Of a stretch of 40,909 nucleotides of DNA, positions 18,005 through 27,212 are shown in pieces. The DNA is from CAYFLR01 sp964343805 (lineage in GTDB: Bacteria > Bdellovibrionota_B > Oligoflexia > CAYFLR01): contig CAYFLR010000052.1 in assembly GCA_964343805.1 (NCBI GenBank), forward strand, positions 1-40,909, in the 5' to 3' direction. The first letter of the stretch is position 1, and every line of letters begins with the position of its first letter. Made by a program: the position numbers and the translations under genes. The notes below the pieces were generated by a model. That model was not told the DNA's origin. It saw only the letters and a program-made list of their open reading frames with translations, and searched no databases.

Positions 18005-18360
18005 AAAATCGAGAGAGTTGGGTCGCCAAGGAGAAGAACTGGTTGCCCATTATTGCCAGACGAAAGAAGGGTTAAAGGTGGTCGCTCGGAACTGGCGGAC
18101 TCGGTATTTTGAAGTGGATATACTAGCTCGAGATCCTAAACAAAAAATGGGTGTAATAGTAGAAGTTAAGAGTCAAAGTTCATCGCCAAATTATTATTTT
18201 TATNNNNNNNNNNACATCTTCTAAAATGAGGCGTTTAAGGATAGCTGCACTTTCTAGTTCAAGATTAACGGGCTTTGAAGATGTAAGAATCGATTTAGCC
18301 GTGGTGTTTAGATCAGAAGATGGATTGTTTGAGCTTAACTACATTCGGGGGATTGAGTGA
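17994..18360 (+). CDS. YraN/UPF0102 family nuclease-like protein, interrupted by assembly gap
   Basis: Small protein of the YraN (UPF0102) family, which has a predicted endonuclease fold of uncertain role. The N-terminal part has GRQGEELVAHYCQ, RNWRTRYFEVDILARD and VIVEVKS, fitting the family's E...D...ExK active-site pattern. The sequence is broken by 10 Ns at 18204-18213. After the gap, the frame reading TSSKMRRLRIAAL ... FRSEDGLFELNYIRGIE is the family's C-terminus and stops at 18360. With exactly 10 Ns the two parts are out of frame; both flanks begin and end on codon boundaries, so the true gap must be a multiple of 3 (9 or 12 would give the normal ~121 residues). Start TTG 17994 follows AAAGGAG at 17978-17984 and overlaps rnhB by 11 bases. 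Confidence 0.88.
18204..18213. other. Assembly gap (10 Ns)
   Basis: Ten unknown bases, a round number typical of a scaffolding placeholder. It falls inside the YraN-like gene and its length is incompatible with that gene's frame, so the true length differs. Confidence 0.98.
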
Positions 18361-19265
18361 ACGAGCAGGTTTTTTATAAAGTAACATATTTTTTTAAACC
18401 TCAAAATTACGAACTATTTGTGACACTACTTACTCAATTCGGAATCACTTCTTTCGAAGAGAAAAGCCATGAAGTTTTTGTAGACTTTCCATATGATGAT
18501 CCTGAAAAGGACTTATATAAAGACTGTGGGGAGAATGATGAAATTACCTGTTACTTTAATACTGCCGAAGAACTGAATGAATTAGATAAATTTTTAACAG
18601 AGTACACTGAGTCTACAAACACACAGTTAATTGAAAATAAGAATATTGATTCTGTGCGCCAAGAGCAATGGGATCGGGTCTGGCAGAAGAATTTTAGTGT
18701 TCAAGAAATATCACCTACCTTGAAAATTATTCCTATCTGGGAAGAGGTCCCATCTAAACCGGGGGTTACTACAATTCGAATTAATCCCGGGCAAGCCTTT
18801 GGAACAGGTGAACATGAAACAACTCGAATGTGCCTCCAATTGATGGAGGGCATCATCAAAAGGGATAAGGTAGAATCCTTTTTGGATGTGGGAACGGGCT
18901 CTGGAATTCTATCTATTCTTGCTTCTAAGTTAGGAGTTTCCTTGATTACAGGGATTGATATCGATGAATTAGCTATTGAAATAGCAAAACAGAATGCTGC
19001 AGAAAATAGTTGTGGCTCCATTCAATTTGGTACCAATGGCTTAGACGAGTTGACTTTCAAGTATGATTTAATCTGTGCAAATATGATATCGAGTCAACTG
19101 AAAAAGGTATGGAAAAAGTCACTTTCATTACTTCGAAAAGATGGTGTAGTAATTGTTTCCGGGATTTTAAGGGAAGAAAAAGAGCAGGTGCTCGATTTTA
19201 TTGAATTAAAGCCAAAGTCTGAAATTATTCTAGGTGAATGGGTCGCCTGGGAATTTATTGCCTAG
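18357..19265 (+). CDS. prmA: Ribosomal protein L11 methyltransferase
   Basis: SAM-dependent enzyme that methylates ribosomal protein L11. The 302-residue product has an N-terminal substrate-recognition domain (to ~100), then the PrmA signature AFGTGEHETTRMCLQL, the SAM-binding FLDVGTGSGILSILASK, and DLICANMISSQL in place of the common 'ANIL' catalytic loop. Start GTG 18357 overlaps the yraN-like stop (GTGA), with CGGGGGA at 18346-18352 as ribosome binding site. It is the last gene of the run starting at purB. No GC-rich terminator follows; the next 226 bases are AT-rich. Confidence 0.95.
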   Translation: MNEQVFYKVTYFFKPQNYELFVTLLTQFGITSFEEKSHEVFVDFPYDDPEKDLYKDCGENDEITCYFNTAEELNELDKFLTEYTESTNTQLIENKNIDSVRQEQWDRVWQKNFSVQEISPTLKIIPIWEEVPSKPGVTTIRINPGQAFGTGEHETTRMCLQLMEGIIKRDKVESFLDVGTGSGILSILASKLGVSLITGIDIDELAIEIAKQNAAENSCGSIQFGTNGLDELTFKYDLICANMISSQLKKVWKKSLSLLRKDGVVIVSGILREEKEQVLDFIELKPKSEIILGEWVAWEFIA

Positions 19266-19370
19266 TTTTTTCTATCTTTTTAATATTATTAAACTTCTTG
19301 TATCTTATTGATAATATAAGGAAAAAGCCTTCGTGTAACAACCCCTACATTCTTTTTTTTTAATTTTGTC

Positions 19371-19399
19371 TTGCCTAATGTAAAGAAATTATTAATAAT
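19371..19399 (+). promoter_or_regulatory. Candidate promoter of the porin-like gene
   Basis: TTGCCT at 19371-19376 and AATAAT at 19394-19399 are separated by 17 bases, giving a plausible sigma-70 promoter and a 5' leader of about 85 bases that ends in a strong ribosome binding site (AGGAGGGA just before 19492). The whole 19266-19491 region is very AT-rich, so chance matches are easy. Confidence 0.35.
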
Positions 19400-19491
19400 G
19401 CTTAGGTAATCAAATATACATAGAAAAAGAAAATTTATAATTTAGACCTTCTTTTTTATAATTTAACCAATAATTTTTTGTAGGAGGGAAC

Positions 19492-20490
19492 ATGAAGGTT
19501 TTGAAAGTGTTAACGGCGGTAGTAATGGGTGCTTTTATTAGCACAAGTCTTTTTGCTGATTTCAAAGCGGGCGCTGAATTTTACACTGGTTTTTTCTACC
19601 AAACAGGTAGTGGTGCGAAAAAATCAAAGCCAAACATGAGCTACAAACACCAGAAGATGGATCTTCACTTCACATTCATGGCAGACAAGACTAAGGCTTT
19701 CTGTCAAATCGATCCTCTAAATCCTGGCCTTAAAGTAATGGGCGCTTTGGATGATAAAGGGAATCTCGATTACTCAGGTTCTGGTTTAAGCTCAATGGTT
19801 GACGATGCATGGATTCAGTACAAATTTCATCCAATGTTCGCGTTGAAATTAGGTCACGAAACTAGCTTTTATAGCACCTATGGTTGGTATTCAAGCTTTT
19901 TTGCAAAGACTCATTTTAAGCCTTCTACCAAGCCAAAAATGGAATTCTCTGGTGCTCACGCGAGTGGATTTAGCTATGGTCTTCAATTCTGGGAAGATAT
20001 TAAAGCTAATACCATGGAAGATGACAGAGATGCTGGTATCGGTACTAACATGTCTTTACAGTTAAAGTACAAAATGCCTATCTTAGAAGCAGGAATGAAT
20101 CTTTACATTGATCATCCAGATAAGGGCGCTAAGCAAGCTATGGGTTATCAAGCTTTCTTAAAGTACATGAACAAAGCTCCAAAAATGAATGTTTGGTTAG
20201 TGTACACACAAGCTCCACAAACCTCTAAGATCAAAGGTGATCAAGCTGTTAAGTTTGGTGCTTCTTACAATGCATTACACCCAATCGACATCAATTTTGG
20301 TTTAGATTACCTCACCCCATCTGCGGGCGACAAAATGGGCGATGCTGGAATGGCTATCGACTTCAACGTATTCTACAGCTTCAACAAAGCTGCTAAGTAC
20401 TATGTACAAGTTGTTAACTACGGCGAGAAATTTGCTGGAACAGCTGAAGCATACACTGTTGTTGGTACTGGTGTAAAAGCTAAATTCTAA
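19492..20490 (+). CDS. Porin-like outer-membrane beta-barrel protein
   Basis: Product of 332 residues with a clear signal peptide (MKVLKVLTAVVMGAFISTSL, cleavage near FAD). The mature part is made of short alternating strands rich in Gly, Tyr, Phe and Lys (FKAGAEFYTGFFYQTG, ALKLGHETSFYSTYGWYSSF, FNVFYSFNKAAKYYVQVVNYG) and ends AYTVVGTGVKAKF, a terminal aromatic as in outer-membrane barrels. Ribosome binding site AGGAGGGA is near-perfect, and codons are biased to GGT, GCT, TTC and AAC more than in neighbouring genes, so high expression is likely. It is a stand-alone unit with its own candidate promoter and terminator. Transport specificity cannot be told; I do not recognise a named family. Confidence 0.8.
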   Translation: MKVLKVLTAVVMGAFISTSLFADFKAGAEFYTGFFYQTGSGAKKSKPNMSYKHQKMDLHFTFMADKTKAFCQIDPLNPGLKVMGALDDKGNLDYSGSGLSSMVDDAWIQYKFHPMFALKLGHETSFYSTYGWYSSFFAKTHFKPSTKPKMEFSGAHASGFSYGLQFWEDIKANTMEDDRDAGIGTNMSLQLKYKMPILEAGMNLYIDHPDKGAKQAMGYQAFLKYMNKAPKMNVWLVYTQAPQTSKIKGDQAVKFGASYNALHPIDINFGLDYLTPSAGDKMGDAGMAIDFNVFYSFNKAAKYYVQVVNYGEKFAGTAEAYTVVGTGVKAKF

Positions 20491-20524
20491 GTCTAGCTTA
20501 GAATCTAAATTGTTTTAAAAATTG

Positions 20525-20563
20525 AAAAGAGGATTTCGGTTTAGAGCCGGAATCCTCTTTTTT
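20525..20563 (+). terminator. Rho-independent terminator of the porin-like gene
   Basis: A 15-bp stem (20525-20539 with 20547-20561, one G.T wobble; core AGAGGATT/AATCCTCT) with a 7-base loop, followed by T residues. It lies 34 bases after the porin stop and between two convergent genes, so it may also stop transcription coming from the nucleoside phosphorylase side. Confidence 0.88.
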
Positions 20564-20616
20564 GTTGTGAATTTTTGAATAGATCAAAGACTCAGATTTG
20601 TAGAAAAATGATTGGT

Positions 20617-21420
20617 CTAGATACTTGCAATGATTCCACGAATCAGTTGAGAAAAGGTCAATTTAATCTTATTGGCAGTATCTGTTACATCTTGATGAGA
20701 AAGTGGCTTTTTGGAAAGACCCGCTGCCTTATTAGTTATGCATGAAATACCACAAACTTCAATGCCGGCATGATTTGCAATAATACATTCAGGAACGGTG
20801 GACATGCCTACAGCGTCTGCTCCAAGTGCTTTATAGGCTCTAATTTCAGCAGGTGTTTCAAAGGAGGGACCTAGAGTTCCGAGGTAGACTCCCATGGCCA
20901 GATCTATATTTAGTTTTGATGCTGTTTGTTGGACTATTTCAATGAGGGCTGGAGAATAAGCATGGGACATGTCTGGGAAGCGAGGACCGAAATCAGCATC
21001 ATTTTTACCAATGAGAGGATTATTACCCATGAAGTTTATATGATCTTCAATAATCATAAGGGTGCCTGGATTTAAAACGGGATTAATTCCCCCTGAAGCG
21101 TTGGTTACGATCAGTTGTTTGATTCCTAGTTTTATCATGGTTCTAATAGGAAAGGTGACCTCTTGTAGAGAATATCCCTCATAAGCATGGAAACGGCCTT
21201 GCATAAGAACAACATTCTTTCCACCGTCAACTCCAAAAACTAAATTACCAGCATGACCTTCGACCGTTGAAACTGGGAAATCAGGAATATCTTCATAAGG
21301 AATACGAAATTTTACATCTATTTTATCAGCTAGAAATCCTAAGCCAGATCCTAAAACCACACCAATTTGAGGTTTAAAATCTGAGATCTGCTTTTTTAAA
21401 TATTCAATGGTTTTTTGCAT
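20617..21420 (-). CDS. Purine nucleoside phosphorylase (trimeric, PNP-II type)
   Basis: Phosphorolysis of inosine/guanosine (and deoxy forms) to base plus (deoxy)ribose-1-phosphate. The 267-residue product is of the trimeric family: VVLGSGLGFLADKI near the N-terminus (phosphate binding), STVEGHAGNLVFG, GRFHAYEGYSLQEV, TNASGGINP, and the purine-site residues in ETPAEIRAY (Glu) and CITNKAAGLS (Asn), the pair that favours 6-oxopurines. AAAGGAA lies before the ATG. It is the last gene of the minus-strand salvage cluster, 19 bases after deoA. The gene would be called punA/deoD/pupG in different genomes. Confidence 0.95.
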   Translation of the reverse strand: MQKTIEYLKKQISDFKPQIGVVLGSGLGFLADKIDVKFRIPYEDIPDFPVSTVEGHAGNLVFGVDGGKNVVLMQGRFHAYEGYSLQEVTFPIRTMIKLGIKQLIVTNASGGINPVLNPGTLMIIEDHINFMGNNPLIGKNDADFGPRFPDMSHAYSPALIEIVQQTASKLNIDLAMGVYLGTLGPSFETPAEIRAYKALGADAVGMSTVPECIIANHAGIEVCGISCITNKAAGLSKKPLSHQDVTDTANKIKLTFSQLIRGIIASI

Positions 21421-21439
21421 AGGGGTTCCTTTAAAAAAA

Positions 21440-22777
21440 TTATTGAATGGTTTGGTAAATCTGGGTTCCTGCCTCGGGCTTTTCTTGTTTAATGGTAAAA
21501 GCCTTGTTTAAATAGTCTAAAGCTGCGGGTAATAAAGATTCATCATTGTAATGGATTTTACATAAGAGGTCTCCCTTCTTAACAGGGGTGCCAACTTTGG
21601 TAATAGCACTGATTCCTACGGCATGATCAATAACCGAATCCATGCTGCTTCTACCTGCTCCCAGAACAAGGCTCGCCTTTCCCACTTTTAAAGCATGTAC
21701 TTCATGTATAAAGCCATCAGATTGGCTGCCTCTTTGAGATAGAAATTGATCATCAACTCTAAATTCTCGTACCGAAGATGCAGTGGGAAGAATGGAGAAA
21801 TCCTCTATGACTTTAGGGTCTCCTCCCTGGATTGAGATAAGTTCACTCAATTTTGAGAGTGCGTGTCCTGAAGTTAAGGCCTTCTGTACTCTTATCCTAC
21901 TCTCCTCTAATGTTTTTTCTTTCTTAGATAAGTAGACCATCCAAGAGGTCAGTTCCAAGGTAATATCCATTAAATCTTTTGGACCTTTACCTTGAAGGCA
22001 CTGAATGGACTCAATTACTTCTAGAGAGTTGCCAACAGTTAGACCTAAGGGTTGGTTCATATCAGTTAGAAGAGCGATGGTCGGTTTTCCCATCCCCTTT
22101 CCAGTTGCTACCATCATTTGGGCTAGTTGCTTGGCATCATCCATGTTTTTCATAAAGGCGCCATTCCCGACCTTTACATCAAGTACGAGGGAATCGATGC
22201 CTTCAGCTAATTTCTTACTCATTATGCTGGCACAAATGAGAGGGATGGACTCAACAGTGGCCGTCACATCTCGGAGGGCGTAGAGTTTTTTATCGGCTGG
22301 AACAAAGTTGGATGTTTGTCCGATCATTGAGCAGCCTATAGATTTAAGTGCATTTTTATATTCATCTTCACTGAGGTTTACATTAAAGCCAGGAATTGAC
22401 TCTAGTTTATCTAAGGTTCCTCCTGTATGACCTAAGCCCCGTCCGCTCATCATGGGAACATTGACATCACATGCAGCAGCTAAGGGGGAAAGAATGAGAG
22501 AAACTTTGTCTCCGACTCCACCTGTGGAATGTTTATCCGCCTTCGGTCCGGGAATAGATGATAAATCCATAATAGTACCTGAATTCATCATGATTTCAGT
22601 TAAATACTTTGTTTCGTCAGTTTGCATCCCCTGAAAGAAAATAGCCATTAACAGAGCGGAACTCTGATAATCAGTGAAATTGCCTGATACCACACCATCA
22701 ATAAAGAACTGGATTTCTTTTTTGGTAAGGGAGTGTCCATCTCGTTTCTTGGCAATAATATCTTGAGGTAAAAACAT
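21440..22777 (-). CDS. deoA: Thymidine/pyrimidine-nucleoside phosphorylase
   Basis: Phosphorolysis of thymidine (and perhaps uridine) to base plus sugar-1-phosphate. At 445 residues it has the family signature SGRGLGHTGGTLDKLESIPG, the phosphate-binding KHSTGGVGDKVS, ALRDVTATVESIPLI, SIMSKKLAEG and LDVKVGNGAFMK. The MIGQTSNFVPADKK stretch looks closer to DeoA than to the broader Gram-positive Pdp, but the specificity call is soft. The ATG at 22777 follows GAGGAA. It starts 11 bases after deoB and precedes the purine phosphorylase, so these three form one operon. Confidence 0.93.
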   Translation of the reverse strand: MFLPQDIIAKKRDGHSLTKKEIQFFIDGVVSGNFTDYQSSALLMAIFFQGMQTDETKYLTEIMMNSGTIMDLSSIPGPKADKHSTGGVGDKVSLILSPLAAACDVNVPMMSGRGLGHTGGTLDKLESIPGFNVNLSEDEYKNALKSIGCSMIGQTSNFVPADKKLYALRDVTATVESIPLICASIMSKKLAEGIDSLVLDVKVGNGAFMKNMDDAKQLAQMMVATGKGMGKPTIALLTDMNQPLGLTVGNSLEVIESIQCLQGKGPKDLMDITLELTSWMVYLSKKEKTLEESRIRVQKALTSGHALSKLSELISIQGGDPKVIEDFSILPTASSVREFRVDDQFLSQRGSQSDGFIHEVHALKVGKASLVLGAGRSSMDSVIDHAVGISAITKVGTPVKKGDLLCKIHYNDESLLPAALDYLNKAFTIKQEKPEAGTQIYQTIQ

Positions 22778-22788
22778 AGGTTCCTCTC

Positions 22789-23961
22789 CTATTTTAAAAA
22801 ACTCTCACCATGGGGCATGGGAGGGGTGTTAAAAAATTGAGTTAAACTTTGGGCAACATCTGCAAAGGTTTTCCGAACCCCTAGATTAGCTGGCGGTTGT
22901 GTTTTTTGATAAACCAATAAGGGGACATATTCCCTGGTATGGTCAGTTCCACGAAAGGTAGGGTCACACCCATGGTCCGCTGTTATTATTAATAAATCAT
23001 CAGGGGCTAGCAGTTTTTTAATTTTGGGAATATAGGAATCAATATGTTGTAATTCTTGGTAATAACCATTTACATCTCTTCGATGCCCATAAATCATATC
23101 TGTGTCTACCAGGTTTACAAAAGTAAAAGTGGGAGTTTTGGATTTGTGATTGAGTAAATGAAGGGTCTTCTCTAAGCATTTTTGGTTACCCTTTTCAGGA
23201 AAAGTTTCAGTCAAACCTTGTTCATTAAAAATATTTCCTATTTTACCAACGCCAATGGTCTTAACTCCATTTTGCTTGAGGTGGTCAAGAATACTTTTTT
23301 GGGGAAGTGGAATGCTGAAGTCTTTTCGCCGAGCTGTTCTTTCAAATTTACCGGGTGAACCAATAAAAGGTCTCGCAATCACCCTGGCTATCTGATAGGG
23401 ATTGCAGAGTTCTCTGGCTGTTTCACACATATCGTACAGTTCTGTAATAGGAATTATCTCTTCATGAGCCGCTATTTGAAAAACTGAATCGGCTGAAGTG
23501 TAAACAATGGGTTTCCCGGTTTGCAGATGTTCTGAACCTAATCTCATGATGATTTCAGTCCCTGAAGCTGCTTCATTGCCGAGAATGCCCTTGTTGATTT
23601 TCTGGCAAAAATTTTTAATCAAGGCATCTGGGAATGAGGGAGAAGCAGGGGGAAAGGTTTGAAAGGCTTTCTCGAGGATAATTCCTCCTAATTCCCAATG
23701 TCCAGTTGTAGTATCTTTGCCTGGAGATAATTCTCGCATGACCCCGTAACTTCCTTTCAGTGATTCAGAATCTGTGGAAGTGTTTGGCGAGGTGAGTTGT
23801 AATGCTTTTTTTATTCCCATCTTTTCTAAATGGGGTAGTGAAGCATTAGGAATGGCATCATAAATATGTCCTAGAGTGTTTGATCCTTTGTCACCATATT
23901 CATGGGCATCGGGCAATTCTCCAATACCAAGACTGTCTATTACTAATATTATTGCTTGCAC
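22789..23961 (-). CDS. deoB: Phosphopentomutase
   Basis: Converts (deoxy)ribose-1-phosphate from the phosphorylases to the 5-phosphate. It belongs to the alkaline phosphatase superfamily: DSLGIGELPDAHEYGDKGS, NTLGHI, GKDTTTGHWEL (the catalytic Thr region), YTSADSVFQIAAHEE, and the metal-binding LLIITADHGCDPTFRGTDH. The frame extends upstream to 24027, but I start at GTG 23961 (MQAIILVIDSLG), because this fits the usual ~390 residues and lies one base after the stop of the preceding gene. Such tight spacing suggests translational coupling with the lipoprotein upstream. Confidence 0.95.
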   Translation of the reverse strand: MQAIILVIDSLGIGELPDAHEYGDKGSNTLGHIYDAIPNASLPHLEKMGIKKALQLTSPNTSTDSESLKGSYGVMRELSPGKDTTTGHWELGGIILEKAFQTFPPASPSFPDALIKNFCQKINKGILGNEAASGTEIIMRLGSEHLQTGKPIVYTSADSVFQIAAHEEIIPITELYDMCETARELCNPYQIARVIARPFIGSPGKFERTARRKDFSIPLPQKSILDHLKQNGVKTIGVGKIGNIFNEQGLTETFPEKGNQKCLEKTLHLLNHKSKTPTFTFVNLVDTDMIYGHRRDVNGYYQELQHIDSYIPKIKKLLAPDDLLIITADHGCDPTFRGTDHTREYVPLLVYQKTQPPANLGVRKTFADVAQSLTQFFNTPPMPHGESFLK

Positions 23962-23962
23962 G

Positions 23963-26662
23963 TTATAAATCCTGTTGTTCGAGTTCAATTTCCCCTGCTT
24001 CAAGAAAAATGGCGTTGGTGAATGCAAAGGGTTTCAAAGGAAAATCGTTTTTGCCTGCGAGCAGTGGAATGTTGAAACGTTCCCCTTCCACGATGGCGTA
24101 AAACCAGCCATTTTCCTTCAAAGGAAGAAAGAGAGATTTGGTAAATACCCTGCGGGTAGATGGAATGTTAATTCTTCTAAAGGTCTTTCCATTGAGGATT
24201 ATTTTTATTTGCTTTAATCTCATCCATTTTCTAGCAGATACTTTTATTTTAACGGAGATGCCTCCATCTTTTATAAGAGCCACTCCACCTGGCTTAATTC
24301 GGTTGTTCACTGTTAAGTCAATAAACGGGCCATTTGAAAGTGTTACGTTTTTTCGTTCGGCAATTTGGGAGAGGGGGGTGATGGGATCCTCTTCCTCTTC
24401 TTTTACACTGTCGTTATTGTTATTTGAGAAGGGAACCGGGGCTGTTTTATAGGGGTTGATGAGGGTGAGGGGTTTAGTGTTGTTAAAAATAGTCAGTGGG
24501 AGTCCGGGAGGGGGATTTCCTGAAGATGTAAGACTAGATGCCAAAGGCACAATGTCAATGTTTCGATTTAGTAAAGCATGCCAAAGCTTGAATGAAGGTT
24601 GGGCGGTGGGATTCTGATGATGAAATATAAAGAGAAAATCTATTTGAGTATAAATATCACTCGACGGACTAATCAGGTTGGTGTCTTTGTTAAATACGGG
24701 GGAATAGGGGGAGTAGGCAATGAGAATATCGGGGTTTTGAGTGCGATATGTTTGTAGGCTAGTGCTGAGAGTTTTACTGCTCTTAATACTTTTGAATTCG
24801 GCAATTTCATTTCGAGAAAGGTCTGATTGGTAAAATGAAAAAACACCAAACCTTGATGAAACTACGGTAATTCCTTCGGAAATTTCTGGAAAGGTCGGTG
24901 GTTGGCTGAGCTGGTGTTCTTCTGAATACTCTATATCAGGAAAACTGATCAAATTAAGTTGCTCAGCGGCCGCCATGACATAGAGATCTTCGATGGGGGT
25001 TCCTGAGAAAAATGAGCGAGAGGTAAATAAACTGAGATCCATTGTTTGGTATTTGGGATTTTTTACCTCTTTTTTCAATCGGCATTTTTGCCTAATGGTC
25101 TTGCCAGAAGAAATAACTAAGGTGTTTTCACAATGAGAATAGAACATTCCATGAGATATGATCAGTCGATAAATTCCGGGGGGGACAACTACTTCCGCTT
25201 CTCCACTGGGAACATAAACTAGATTTTGGAATGCAAGTCCTGAGCTGGTATGCAAATGGGGATTGGGAGTAGATTTTTTTCCAACGAGCATAGCTTTAAA
25301 AGCAATAGGTCGGTTTTTTGTGTCAAACACACTCAACTGAATGGTGCTGGTTTGGACAGTTAGGTTTAAAACGGTACGAGAAAGTGGGTTGATTCGGAAT
25401 GTGCTTTGAGATTGAGGAGAATTTGAAACCATGTCTGATTGAATTTTATAGACTCCAGTGGGTAATAGATAGTTGAAAAACCCTTCTTCATCTGTCTTGG
25501 CAATGGTAAGTAATTTACCGTTGAAGTTCTTTATGAGGAGATTGGACAAGGCTAAGGGGCGACCATTCTTCTGTCTTAAAAATCCAGTAATTTGTCCGAA
25601 TGTGGGTTTCATTAAGCGAGGGGAAAAAGATCCGTCTCCCACCCAAATACGACGAGAAAAAGCCAGACTATTTGGTTTCGGTCCGGAGTTAGAAGGAACG
25701 ACTAAAATGGCACCACTATTTTTTTTGACGATACTAAAAGGCTTTTCTCCAGCTTGATAGTGATAGGTCGTCTGATTCGATAACGCCATTAGAGAATTGA
25801 CATCAGAGATAGAATTTTGCACCTCGTGATCATTGTCGCCCACATGAAAGGTGCAGTTTGGGCATATTATATTTTCTTCCAACTCAACATCGGTGCTGTT
25901 GGGTAGTTTGTCTCCAGGCATTGCGATGGTTGTATAGATTCTGATGTAAGCGTTGTTTCGTTGGATAACATATTGGGTTGTGATCTTTATATGGGGCTTT
26001 TTTAAGATATGACCTTGAATTAGTATTATGACTTGGTTTTGATCATGCTGGGTGCTGCTTTTAGTGTATTTGATAAAGTGTCTTTTACCCTTTAATTTGA
26101 TCAAATGGTGGATGGATCGAAGTTCATCTTGGGAATTGAAAACTGGGGTTATATCGATGATGTGGCCGCCGCTGGGTAACATGGGAGGAGCGTTGTTTAT
26201 GGAACATATACCCACTTTGATAAAACGATTCTCAATGATAAAGTCGTCTTCTTTAATATCCGAAAGAGATCCAAAGCTTTGGTTGTCCTCTACTTCCGCG
26301 GTGGAGAGGAAGGGGCGACTATCTCTTTGTAGAACATCTAGCCAAGGAGTCTCGTAGAGTTCATTTCGAACTTCAAAGCGACCACTGGGAGAAGCTGGAG
26401 TTTTTGTTTGGGATAGCGCGGCATTGCTGAGTTGATCTAAACTGTTTTCAGGTGGTTTAGGAGCCGCCTGTTTATCTTCATCGGGTTCATCGATATCGCC
26501 CAGGATATCCTGTTGGGCTTTCTGGGGATCTTCCATATCGGTAAGTTCTTCAATAGAAACTTCGCTTGTTCGATTATTTGATTTGCTCGTCGTGCATGAA
26601 ATGTAGAGCAAAGAAATTAATGAACATAAAAGTAGGGGAAGGTATAAATAGGTTCTGATCAT
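23963..26662 (-). CDS. Large lipoprotein with carboxypeptidase-regulatory-like repeats and a decayed CehA/PHP-like domain
   Basis: Product of 899 residues with an N-terminal signal and weak lipobox (YISC, Cys23), then an acidic low-complexity linker to ~100. Residues ~140-350 form an uncharacterised beta-rich domain. Residues ~355-430 (GQITGFLRQKNGRPLALSN, TDEEGFFNYLLPTGVYKI) and ~440-535 look like two carboxypeptidase-regulatory-like folds. Residues ~538-830 resemble the CehA/McbA PHP metallohydrolase plan, but the metal-binding DLHxH motif reads MDLSLFTS (541-548) and the TDH motif reads SFPD, so metal catalysis is probably lost. A final beta domain with an 'NGKTF' turn matches that family's end. 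Stop is one base before deoB. Role unknown. Confidence 0.65.
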   Translation of the reverse strand: MIRTYLYLPLLLCSLISLLYISCTTSKSNNRTSEVSIEELTDMEDPQKAQQDILGDIDEPDEDKQAAPKPPENSLDQLSNAALSQTKTPASPSGRFEVRNELYETPWLDVLQRDSRPFLSTAEVEDNQSFGSLSDIKEDDFIIENRFIKVGICSINNAPPMLPSGGHIIDITPVFNSQDELRSIHHLIKLKGKRHFIKYTKSSTQHDQNQVIILIQGHILKKPHIKITTQYVIQRNNAYIRIYTTIAMPGDKLPNSTDVELEENIICPNCTFHVGDNDHEVQNSISDVNSLMALSNQTTYHYQAGEKPFSIVKKNSGAILVVPSNSGPKPNSLAFSRRIWVGDGSFSPRLMKPTFGQITGFLRQKNGRPLALSNLLIKNFNGKLLTIAKTDEEGFFNYLLPTGVYKIQSDMVSNSPQSQSTFRINPLSRTVLNLTVQTSTIQLSVFDTKNRPIAFKAMLVGKKSTPNPHLHTSSGLAFQNLVYVPSGEAEVVVPPGIYRLIISHGMFYSHCENTLVISSGKTIRQKCRLKKEVKNPKYQTMDLSLFTSRSFFSGTPIEDLYVMAAAEQLNLISFPDIEYSEEHQLSQPPTFPEISEGITVVSSRFGVFSFYQSDLSRNEIAEFKSIKSSKTLSTSLQTYRTQNPDILIAYSPYSPVFNKDTNLISPSSDIYTQIDFLFIFHHQNPTAQPSFKLWHALLNRNIDIVPLASSLTSSGNPPPGLPLTIFNNTKPLTLINPYKTAPVPFSNNNNDSVKEEEEDPITPLSQIAERKNVTLSNGPFIDLTVNNRIKPGGVALIKDGGISVKIKVSARKWMRLKQIKIILNGKTFRRINIPSTRRVFTKSLFLPLKENGWFYAIVEGERFNIPLLAGKNDFPLKPFAFTNAIFLEAGEIELEQQDL

Positions 26663-26708
26663 AGCTCACCAGTAATTTTTTGTTGGTATGCAAAGGTAAA
26701 TAGGCGTG

Positions 26709-27143
26709 TTAATCAGCACTTTTAGTTGATTGCAATTGCATGGTAACAGCCCCCTCTTTCAAAGACTCAACTAGACGGCTTTTTATCTCGTTTGGCATGG
26801 TTGAAGGTAGACTATCTACCTTATAAAAGCCGTGTTTAGCAACATCATCTGAAAACTTGAAATCAAAATCATCACAAGTTGCTTGGTACATAAAGATGTA
26901 TGAGTCTTTCTCTGGCCGGTAGAAAAGGCCCATAAGCTTGTTGACTTTTAGATTAAGCCCCATTTCTTCTTTGGCAAGGCGTTCAGCGGATTGCCACGAG
27001 GATTCTCCTTTTTCAACAATACCACCGGGTAAATACCATTGGTCATTCTTGAAGTTAATCTGCACTAGCAGAACTTCTTGTTGTTGGTTTTGGATGATAA
27101 TATTACATGCGTCTGGAAATCTTAACCGATCAAAGCTGCCCAT
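26709..27143 (-). CDS. Nudix hydrolase
   Basis: Member of the Nudix superfamily that hydrolyses nucleoside diphosphates linked to another group. The Nudix box is visible as GIVEKGESSWQSAERLAKEE followed by MGL; the catalytic EE pair is kept but the first Glu of the usual REUxEE is Leu. The rest of the 144-residue product has the expected beta strands (LLVQINFKNDQWYLPGG). ATG 27143 was chosen over the upstream in-frame ATG 27164 because AAGGAG lies 8 bases before it. It lies upstream of the salvage genes, separated from the next by 46 bases, so a housekeeping role in nucleotide metabolism is possible; the substrate is unknown. Confidence 0.9.
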   Translation of the reverse strand: MGSFDRLRFPDACNIIIQNQQQEVLLVQINFKNDQWYLPGGIVEKGESSWQSAERLAKEEMGLNLKVNKLMGLFYRPEKDSYIFMYQATCDDFDFKFSDDVAKHGFYKVDSLPSTMPNEIKSRLVESLKEGAVTMQLQSTKSAD

Positions 27144-27212
27144 TGATATACTCCTTGCGTGCAATTAAACGGCAGAGCGAATATATCATGTTTTAGAGTG
27201 GATGCAACTCAT

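Noticed and set aside
19278..19320. AT-rich inverted repeats after prmA as a terminator
   Set aside because: Stems are short and purely A/T with no strong T-run in the right place.
25473..25757. Plus-strand open frame inside the large lipoprotein gene
   Set aside because: Shadow of the minus-strand gene; composition does not look like a protein.
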